NCBI GenBank assembly: GCA_049578545.1
Contig: JBAUMF010000017.1
Location: 1 to 23,692 of the forward strand
DNA: 23,692 bases
Reading direction: 5' to 3'
Origin: DASQBT01 sp049578545
GTDB lineage: Bacteria > Pseudomonadota > Gammaproteobacteria > Burkholderiales > Thiobacillaceae
In this document: positions 8,001-13,228 of the stretch, piece after piece
Layout: every line of letters begins with the position of its first letter
Position numbering within the stretch: the first letter of the stretch is position 1
The notes under the pieces: model-generated
The model's database searches: none
What the model saw: the letters and a program-made list of their open reading frames with translations, nothing else
Told to the model about the DNA's origin: nothing
Translations under genes and position numbers: made by a program

Positions 8001-9532
8001 TGCTGGGTGAGTTGCAATCGCCTTTCCGCTTCCCGGCGTTCCGTAACATCCTGCTTGACCGCCACGAAATGGCTCGGTCTGCCGTCCTTGTCGAGCACCG
8101 GTGTGGCCGTCATGTATTCCTGGTAGAGCGTGCCATCCTTGCGCCGATTGACCATTTCCCCGCTCCACACCTGACCGCCGAGTATGGTTCGCCACAGGTC
8201 TTCGTAGAATTCCGGGGCGTGCACACCGGAATGCAAGAGTTCGCCAGGCGTCCTGCCGATGACCTCATCCAGGGCATAACCCGTCAGACCGCAGAACGAT
8301 GGGTTGGCCCATTGGATCAAGCCGGTCAGATCGGTGATGACAATGGCGTTAGCGGATGCCTCCAGCGCTGCACCTTGCAGGTGGAGCTTTGCCTCTGCCT
8401 CCTTGGCAGCAGTAATATCCTCATAGAGACCGAGCACCCCGATAACTTCACCCAACGTGTCGCGCAGCGGCACTTTGGATGTGCGTACCCAGTTGTTATT
8501 TCCATACAGTGTGGTCTGTGGCTCCTCATAGGCGAGCTTGAATCCGCCCGACCCCATCACCTGGCGGTCGTCTGCCCGATAAAGTTCTGCATGCTCTCGC
8601 CATGCAAGCTGGTGGTCGTCCTTTCCGATCAATTCCTCTGGTCCGGCCAGCCCGGCGTCGTGCGCAAAGGCCGCGTTGCCGCCCAAATAGCGCAGGTCAC
8701 GATCCTTCCAGAAGATGCGCATCGGAATGCTTTCCAGGATGGTTTTCAGCAGGGTGTGCTGACTCGATAGCTCCTCCTCTGCCGCCTTGCGTGACGTGAT
8801 GTCCCGGGCGACAGCGATGACCGCACTCTGTCCCTTGTAGGTCGTCAGCGCCATGTGCACGTCAGTGGGAAAGACGTCGCCGTTGGCGCGCCTACCCCAG
8901 AACTCGAAGTGCTGTGGCTCGCCCTGGAAAGCCCGACTGAGCGCCGCCGCCAAGGCGTCCATGTCATTCATGCCGGGTGCCGCAAGGTCCACCGGCGTCT
9001 TGCCGATAATGGACTCGATGGGATAGCCGTACATGTCTTCGGCTCCCTGGTTCACATCCAGATAATGGCCGGTTTCGTCTTCAATGCAGATGGCATCGCT
9101 GAGGTCATTGAATACTCTGCGGTAGTTGATCTCGGACTCGCGGTTCTTATGCTGGTCTTCTACCTCTCTCACCGCGCGTTCAATGGCCGGAGCCAGACGG
9201 ACCAGACGATCTTTGTAAACAATGTCCGACACCCCCTCCTTGAGCAGATCTACCGTAGCTTCCTCACTCATGGCGCCGGACACCACAATTATGGGCAGTT
9301 CAGGGTAGTGCGTCCGGAGGTACAAATAGGCCTGATGGAATGGAATACCGGGCGCATTGAAATCGGAAAGAACGGCATCCCACCCCCCTTCACCCAGAGC
9401 AACTGACAACTCAGCGCTACTGGCCACCCGCCGGCAACGGACGTTTAGTTCATCTTCTCTTAGCCTGTGCTCGAGGACCAGGAAATCCGCCTCGCTTTGC
9501 TCGATGAATAAGAGACTCAGGGTCCGGGTCAT
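5039..9532 (-). CDS. Giant soluble hybrid histidine kinase, REC-PAS4-GAF-PAS-GAF-HisKA-HATPase-REC
   Basis: The start at 9532 is chosen because AGGAG lies 7 bases upstream and MTRTLSLLFIEQ opens the receiver; 14 more codons are open upstream. The 1497 residues read: REC 5-125 (acceptor D57 in SDFNAPG); PAS 137-255, 256-380, 381-505 and 506-622, most ending in DIT-type PAC motifs; GAF 625-795; PAS 812-930; GAF 935-1095 with clustered Cys/His (C1013, H1014, C1015, H1017, C1029, H1034, H1044, H1046); a coiled linker; HisKA with H1140 in NMSHEIRTPLN; HATPase with N1257, DTGIGI and GGSGLGLA; REC 1375-1495 with D1428. No membrane segment is visible, so it should be cytoplasmic. Downstream HPt and REC-HD-GYP genes suggest a phosphorelay that controls cyclic-di-GMP. 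The ligand is unknown. Confidence 0.95.
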   Translation of the reverse strand: MTRTLSLLFIEQSEADFLVLEHRLREDELNVRCRRVASSAELSVALGEGGWDAVLSDFNAPGIPFHQAYLYLRTHYPELPIIVVSGAMSEEATVDLLKEGVSDIVYKDRLVRLAPAIERAVREVEDQHKNRESEINYRRVFNDLSDAICIEDETGHYLDVNQGAEDMYGYPIESIIGKTPVDLAAPGMNDMDALAAALSRAFQGEPQHFEFWGRRANGDVFPTDVHMALTTYKGQSAVIAVARDITSRKAAEEELSSQHTLLKTILESIPMRIFWKDRDLRYLGGNAAFAHDAGLAGPEELIGKDDHQLAWREHAELYRADDRQVMGSGGFKLAYEEPQTTLYGNNNWVRTSKVPLRDTLGEVIGVLGLYEDITAAKEAEAKLHLQGAALEASANAIVITDLTGLIQWANPSFCGLTGYALDEVIGRTPGELLHSGVHAPEFYEDLWRTILGGQVWSGEMVNRRKDGTLYQEYMTATPVLDKDGRPSHFVAVKQDVTERREAERRLQLTQQIIDKSQGFFWMNADGKVVYANDVACRSLGYTRDELTGKAVWDFDPDFRAENWDAHWSEIRQKGAITLESCHRRKDGSVFPVEVNAHHGQYAGEEYDFAFVQDITRRRQNEMQIRRLNRLYAMLGGINELIARFPDAEKLYSEACRITVDEGGFRMAWIGLVDPVSREIRPVAHSGQTDGYLDHLQITMDESARGCGPTGQAVREGKASICNDIANDARMQPWREDAMRMGYRASAAFPLKVGGELRGAFTLYSDTVNFFDTQEMGLLERLTKNISFALEVIGFESYRHKAEEARRRSEENLKLAQAVAQTGSWYLDIVTDSLEWSDETYRIFGRTPGPKLSLKSFLDCIHPEDRQDVLVEWSAAVQGGRPYDIEHRIMVGDQVKWVRERAEIRFGPEGKALTSLGTVQDITERKATETLMRWDREQQATLRGLLEAVLKGEKLEETLDYCLQQLLAVSWLSVLPKGGIFLLDQDGQTLRLTVSRDLSPQIMSLCARVPLGRCHCGHAAASKQIQYADCVDERHEITYPGIPDHGHYSVPIISDDQLLGVLVLYLPPDFPRDPLKEQFICSVTDILAGFISRQQAAQALAEHQAHLEELVSTRTFELERARIGAEHLAQVKSEFLANMSHEIRTPLNAVLGFAQIGQRESKGRKSQEHFHRIMDAGQLLLGIINDVLDFSKIEAGKLSVDSSPFQLSPVIVNAASLMAGAAKQKGLTYTVDAAPDLPEWVMGDSQRLQQILVNLLSNAVKFSEQGEVRLRVAREGDDICFKVIDTGIGISEEQIARLFNQFEQADSSTTRKYGGSGLGLAISRKLARMMGGEITVDSAPGAGSAFTLRLRLPAASPNLEVHTGKTVEHGPRLAQLRILAAEDVEVNQLILEDMLVHEGAQVVFADNGQQALERLEEAGVTAFDVVLMDVQMPLMDGHEAARRMRELAPQLPIIGLTAHALAEERQKCLAAGMVDCATKPIDIDTLVNVIRKYTSSTR

Positions 9533-9536
9533 GACA

Positions 9537-9644
9537 TCACTCCTGTGGCGGTTGGATTGTGACCAGCCAGTCAATGCCCAAGAGCGCTAGGATCTCGGCA
9601 AATAAGGCACCCAATATGATTTGGGTAACCGATTTTAGACTCAT
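9537..9644 (-). CDS. 35-residue single-span hydrophobic small protein upstream of the hybrid kinase
   Basis: This is a short frame from an ATG at 9644 to a TGA at 9537-9539. AAAGGCG lies about 5-8 bases before the ATG. The product begins MSLKSVTQ, then one hydrophobic segment (IILGALFAEILALLG, then DWLVTI), and ends in a proline-rich polar tail QPPQE. The TGA ends four bases before the kinase ATG, and the kinase AGGAG sits in its last codons. Translation is therefore probably coupled and the two are likely one operon. The kinase itself has no membrane segment, so a membrane-anchored partner is an attractive but unproven role. No family is recognised. It could be a chance frame, but the ribosome binding site, the hydrophobic pattern and the tight spacing argue for a gene. 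Confidence 0.5.
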   Translation of the reverse strand: MSLKSVTQIILGALFAEILALLGIDWLVTIQPPQE

Positions 9645-9662
9645 GAATCGCCTTTACCCTAT

Positions 9663-9689
9663 GCAAACCATATATGTTGTCTGGTTTGC
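9663..9689. promoter_or_regulatory. 8-bp inverted repeat in the regulator-kinase intergenic region
   Basis: GCAAACCA (9663-9670) and TGGTTTGC (9682-9689) are perfect complements around an 11-base AT-rich loop containing ATATAT. It lies between the response regulator stop (9758) and the small ORF start (9644). Without a T-run it is not a canonical terminator. It could be an operator or an mRNA processing hairpin. Confidence 0.45.
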
Positions 9690-9757
9690 GCAAGGCCAGC
9701 GTCATTTGACTCTTAATTCCATCAAAATGGCCCTTCAGATTCACGGGCTGGGTTGGG

Positions 9758-10930
9758 TTACGCAGCCAGGGCATCCTGCAACTTTTTGATGATCATGTCG
9801 CGCTGGGCCGGCTTGACAATGAAATGCCTTACTCCCTTTGCACGCGCCCCTTCCACGACCTTGCGCTCAGCATGCCCGGTCATCAGGACAACGGGCAGAC
9901 CCTTGTAGGCACCCAGTGACCAGAGACGGGAGATCAGGTCGATGCCATTTCCATCGGGCAATTCAAAGTCGACGAGCGCGCAACAATAGTTGTCCTTAGA
10001 AAACGCCCGCAATGCCTCGGTCACGGAGCCGACGCCTTGAGCACGAAAGCCGGAGTCTTCCAGCATCGCCAGGACCACTTCACGGTACACCGGATCGTCA
10101 TCGATGACGATGACAGGTGCGCGCAGCTGTGTCGCCTGATCAACAACGGCCCTGATGGCGCCGCGTCCTTTGGTGAGCTGTCTTTCAAATGATTCTGCCC
10201 ATTTTTCTATGGCTGCGGCCGTGCTGCCGAAGGCATTGGCCAGTTCAGGCTGGATGGCATGGCTGGCAACCTCCTGAAACTTGCGACGGGTCTCCTCAAC
10301 ATGTTCAGAGGATATCTGATTCCCCATTCCCTGATAGAACTTTGCCCCGATATCGGCCAGGCGCCCGACGATCCGATCTTGCACCCGGCCGACATCCGTA
10401 TTAACCGCAGTGTTCAGGCGACGGGCATCGGCAAGCTGGTGCTCCATGGCAATCGAGAACTCGCCAATCTTGAATCCGGCGCTACCCAGTGAATGGGAGA
10501 CCTCGGCCAGCTGTTCCATGGCCTGCTGCAATCGAATGGCTTGCTGGACTGCAATGGGCAGGCGATAGCGGTCGTAGAGCGGCCGGATGACGACATAATC
10601 ATCAAAGACATTGCGAGCACAGAGCCCATAAGTCGTTTCGACATCGGGCCCCTTGCAGGTTACGATCGTGTAGTGCGGCAGCGCCTGAAACTCTGCCGTC
10701 TTGCGCAGAATTTCCAGATAGGCTCTTTCGGCATCCACGATGGACGCCGAGGCGAACACGATGACCCTTGGTGCCTTGCTTTTGATTCGTTTCAGGGCTT
10801 CGTCCACATCATGGACAGCCGTGACCTTATCGAAGCCCAGGGCGAGCTGGCTTAGAACATCATCAACAAGCTCCTTCTCCTCGCCGATGACAAGGACTGA
10901 TTGACCCTCTTCCCGGCTAACTGACTTCAT
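9758..10930 (-). CDS. Response regulator with degenerate N-terminal and intact C-terminal receiver
   Basis: The 390-residue start at 10930 is chosen because the HPt stop codon overlaps it by 14 bases; the frame also continues 38 codons upstream inside the HPt gene. Residues 10-130 fold-match a receiver (SVLVIGEEKELVDDVL, then RVIVFASASI), but the acidic pocket and the acceptor Asp are gone (F59-A60 where Asp is expected), so this half is a pseudo-receiver. Residues 135-265 are helical and charged, probably a dimerisation or coiled linker. Residues 272-390 are a normal receiver: D277-D279, acceptor D321 in ALVDFELPDGNG, T351 in LMTGHAE, K373 in VKPA. There is no DNA-binding or enzyme domain, so it may be a relay or adaptor protein. 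It follows an HPt gene and precedes the hybrid kinase. Confidence 0.9.
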   Translation of the reverse strand: MKSVSREEGQSVLVIGEEKELVDDVLSQLALGFDKVTAVHDVDEALKRIKSKAPRVIVFASASIVDAERAYLEILRKTAEFQALPHYTIVTCKGPDVETTYGLCARNVFDDYVVIRPLYDRYRLPIAVQQAIRLQQAMEQLAEVSHSLGSAGFKIGEFSIAMEHQLADARRLNTAVNTDVGRVQDRIVGRLADIGAKFYQGMGNQISSEHVEETRRKFQEVASHAIQPELANAFGSTAAAIEKWAESFERQLTKGRGAIRAVVDQATQLRAPVIVIDDDPVYREVVLAMLEDSGFRAQGVGSVTEALRAFSKDNYCCALVDFELPDGNGIDLISRLWSLGAYKGLPVVLMTGHAERKVVEGARAKGVRHFIVKPAQRDMIIKKLQDALAA

Positions 10931-11258
10931 TATGGCTTGCTGCAAGCTCCTGCTCGACGGCGCTGCATTCTTCAAGGAAACGGGCGAGCACGGGCTCGAT
11001 GGGGCCGGGCGCCCGCCCGCCGCCAATGGCTTCGAGCTGTTCACTCAGGTGCTCCAGTCCAATCGCACCGACGGAACGTGAACTCGATTTAAGCGCGTGA
11101 CAGGCCGAGCGTACGACATCGAGCGCACCCCGATTGACCGCATCCACGACGGTTGTCCGGGTGTTATTGATCAACGCGGCGAATTTCAAAAGGATACGCT
11201 GTTGGGTCGCCGTGTTGTCACCGATAAACCCGCGCAGCACATTCAGATCAAGATGCAT
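10917..11258 (-). CDS. HPt phosphotransfer protein
   Basis: A 113-residue single-domain HPt. The phosphoacceptor is H54 in RSACHALKSSSRSVGA, which fits the family motif H-x-LKG-S/A-S with Ser in place of Gly. Residues 1-35 (MHLDLNVLRGFIGD) and the C-terminal helix (EQLEAIGGG onward) complete the four-helix pattern. AGGTGG lies about 8 bases before the ATG at 11258. Its stop overlaps the start of the two-receiver protein by 14 bases, so the two are translationally coupled. It probably exchanges phosphate with the intact receiver of that protein and perhaps with the hybrid kinase. It is a second HPt beside the one at 4591, not a close copy of it. Confidence 0.88.
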   Translation of the reverse strand: MHLDLNVLRGFIGDNTATQQRILLKFAALINNTRTTVVDAVNRGALDVVRSACHALKSSSRSVGAIGLEHLSEQLEAIGGGRAPGPIEPVLARFLEECSAVEQELAASHNEVS

Positions 11259-11827
11259 CGCGTAACCACCTGTAAGTTCACTTTGTGAGAAAAACTGGAA
11301 TCCATATTGCTCTTATTCTGTGTTCCACAAGACGTGAACAAAGCCGGAATAAGAGGGACAAATACCGCCTTTTCCTCTGAACCATGGGTGTATGTTCTTG
11401 ACAGCGGTACCGATAATATCGGGACAGGGGCAGTGGTCACTGAAACCCGAGGGGTGCCATAGGGCAAGCGTGCGGTGCGGGGTCGCGAAGGGAGCGTCGG
11501 ATCCTGACGTCGGCACCGGGCATGTGAGGCGGGTGCCCGAGGCCTGCCGCGAACAGCCGCTTCGGCTGCGCCGACTCACAGGGTCGTGGCGTGCGGAGGC
11601 ACGCTGGGACTGCGGCTTGGCCGTTCCCATGCTCTGCCGGCAAGCTCGGCCCGCATCGCATGGCGCGACTTGCCCGAGGATTCTCAGCCCAATCGTTCAG
11701 CTTGGGCAGTTCGAGGCGCCCCGCGACGACACCAAGCATTTCGCCTGTCACGGTTAAAGTTGCAGTGCCGCGGGCCGATAAACTGGAAGCGACAGTGCCG
11801 CGTCAAGCAGCGAAAAGGGAGCAACCC
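11259..11827. other. 569-bp gene-poor, GC-rich region with several hairpins
   Basis: No convincing gene is seen. Frames on the minus strand (11751-11437, 11630-11313) are Arg/Pro-rich and look like by-products of high GC. The region contains a 13-base palindrome CCGATAATATCGG (11410-11422) just after a TTGACA (11398-11403), and a hairpin run at 11488-11604. The promoter of the HPt operon must lie in the first 150 bases, but I see no clear pair of boxes. Confidence 0.45.
11488..11604. other. Run of consecutive hairpins, possible structured RNA or leader
   Basis: Successive complementary pairs are: CGTC/GACG around GGATCCT; CGGGCA (11517-11522) with TGCCCG (11534-11539); CAGCCG-CTT-CGGCTG (11554-11568); and GCGTGC-GGAG-GCACGC (11589-11604). 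Two stems are 6 bp with 3- or 4-base loops. They lie about 220 bases before a small plus-strand gene. High GC raises the chance of random stems, so the function is open. Confidence 0.35.
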
Positions 11828-12118
11828 GTGCGAAAAAGACCCCCACGAGTGCGTCATTTTGGATCCGTATCGAACCCCAAGACTTTTTCGCAAGCGTTTG
11901 CTGCGATAGCCGGCAGCCCTGGGGCTGTCTATTCTACGCTCGATGGCAAGGCCTTCAGCGCCGAGGCGCGGACGGTACGGCGAGGGTTACGGGCAGGCGA
12001 GCGGGTGATCACCTTCAAGCAACACGGAAGCGAATTGGCGCGGGCCTACGAATGTTGCTGGGACCATCGGACAAACTGTAACCGAGCCTGTATCAATGAC
12101 TATTCGTCCGCCGTGTAG
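11828..12118 (+). CDS. Small protein of unknown function with Cys-rich C-terminus
   Basis: A GTG start at 11828 is preferred because AGGGAG lies 6 bases upstream. The frame is open back to 11591, but that part is compositionally poor. The product has 96 residues: a basic N-terminus (RKRPPRVRHFGSV), a middle section GERVITFKQHGSELARAYE, and a C-terminal CCWDHRTNCNRACINDY with four cysteines. The end looks like a conserved motif (ECCW-x-HRTNCNR) that I associate with small uncharacterised proteobacterial proteins, but I cannot name a family. The Cys and His residues could bind metal. It stands alone with no visible operon partner. Confidence 0.5.
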   Translation: MRKRPPRVRHFGSVSNPKTFSQAFAAIAGSPGAVYSTLDGKAFSAEARTVRRGLRAGERVITFKQHGSELARAYECCWDHRTNCNRACINDYSSAV

Positions 12119-12476
12119 CGGCTGAGGCTCCCGACCCAAACCCGTGCGATGGTGGGCCATTGCACGCAAATTGCGCCGCAAGCCACAGGCCCCGGCAGGC
12201 AAGCTCTTGACCCAACGCTTCGCGGTTCCCTGACACGGCGCTCCTCCTCATCCACCCCCATTATGGGTCATGTCTTTGCTGTGGATGGTTACAGCCGACG
12301 GGAAGTTGAGTCTGTTCTCCCTGGCTAGCCTTTTCTTTAGGGGTTTGGGCGCAAGGGATAACGGGATAAACAGCAATACTGTTTCCCACACTTACTGTTG
12401 ACAAGCTTGTGGACAAACATCCGCATCGCACCCTACCCTCGCGGTCTGCGGTCGTGTGCCTGGCAAAGAGGCGCTG
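12119..12476. other. 358-bp stretch without a gene
   Basis: No gene is seen. The right half is more AT-rich and contains a stem AAACAG-CAATA-CTGTTT (12368-12384) extended by GGG/CCC (12363-12387), then TTGACA followed by CTTGTGGACAAAC, which loosely recalls a DnaA-box-like sequence. One match is not enough to call an origin. Confidence 0.45.
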
Positions 12477-12875
12477 TCACTGAAGCCCTGTGTTGCGGAT
12501 AAGCACAATGATCGGACCTGCCGATAGCGTCGGAAGAGGGAAGCGCCAGTACCCTCTATCCACCGTTTTGCTGGTTGCTTCCTTGACTTTCTCGATTAAC
12601 ACCATCTCGACGATATGGGAATAGCGGAAGCGCTTGATTGGTTCGGTGTCAACGATAATGATGAAGTGGTTCAGCGTAGGCAACGGAATAGCCTCGGACT
12701 TCACCGCCACGCTTGTTTTGGCGAAGTAGGCGGCCACCACCCCGACGATCGGGTCTCTAACCTGATCTAGGCGATGAGCGCGTAGCTTGAGCATGCCGAC
12801 GTAGCTGAAAATGCCGAGCGTGATCACACTGGCTATCAATAATACGAATTCGAGCAGTTTTGAGCTGATTGGCAT
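12477..12875 (-). CDS. Small membrane-anchored protein of unknown function
   Basis: A 132-residue frame starting at an ATG at 12875. A GGGGGTG lies about 14 bases upstream, rather far for a ribosome binding site. The N-terminus has one membrane span (LLEFVLLIASVITLGIFSY, residues about 7-27) followed by a basic stretch KLRAHRLDQVRD, which suggests an inner-membrane anchor with a cytoplasmic body of about 100 residues. The body has strand-like segments HFIIIVDTEPIKRF and AGPIIVLIRNTG. No family is recognised. It is transcribed away from the PAS-HD-GYP gene, with 353 bp between the two starts. Amino-acid composition is normal for a real protein. Confidence 0.55.
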   Translation of the reverse strand: MPISSKLLEFVLLIASVITLGIFSYVGMLKLRAHRLDQVRDPIVGVVAAYFAKTSVAVKSEAIPLPTLNHFIIIVDTEPIKRFRYSHIVEMVLIEKVKEATSKTVDRGYWRFPLPTLSAGPIIVLIRNTGLQ

Positions 12876-13228
12876 GTCGGAAAGTCTGCACCCCCCGATT
12901 TCCTATGGTCATGGCAATTTCTCATAATACGTTTGACGGTCTTAATCTTCAGTCTGGGTAAAGAGTCCCATGAATGGACCGATAACTAATATGTATTCAA
13001 GGTTATTCAACGATCATGAGATTCAAGCGATGGGACACGCCCGCTACAACTGCCTGCGGCAAATAAACAGCCAGAGAATCAGTTCATCGTGAATGACTTG
13101 TACGGGGAACGGAACGAACTGGCTGGCTCGTTCTTGAGACTTACGCGGAGGTGGGCCTGTTCCCGCCACGCGATACGGGGCGGAATGCATGGTCAGTTTT
13201 TCTCTGCGAAATCAGAGGATAAAGGGCC
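12876..13228. other. Divergent intergenic region before the PAS-HD-GYP gene
   Basis: No gene is seen. It should contain the promoters of the divergent genes at 12875 and 13229. A 6-bp inverted repeat GAACGA/TCGTTC (13112-13133) is a possible operator. AGAGGA and AAAGGG just before 13229 form the ribosome binding region. I could not pick confident -35/-10 boxes. Confidence 0.4.

Noticed and set aside
7835..8770. Long plus-strand frames inside the kinase gene (also 5633-6202, 8855-9406, 7340-7831)
   Set aside because: They are antisense to a well-supported kinase with strong domain motifs and show no family signal or ribosome binding sites of their own.
11313..11751. Minus-strand frames before the HPt operon
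   Set aside because: Arg/Pro/Ser-rich translations typical of GC-rich non-coding DNA, with no start signal.
12345..12368. Sequence resembling a homing endonuclease (I-SceI) site
   Set aside because: AGGGATAACGGGATAAA only partly matches the 18-bp site, and there is no intron or endonuclease gene nearby.
12395..12425. Possible replication origin (DnaA-like box, TTGACA)
   Set aside because: Only one loose match, no iterons and no rep or dnaA gene in the window.
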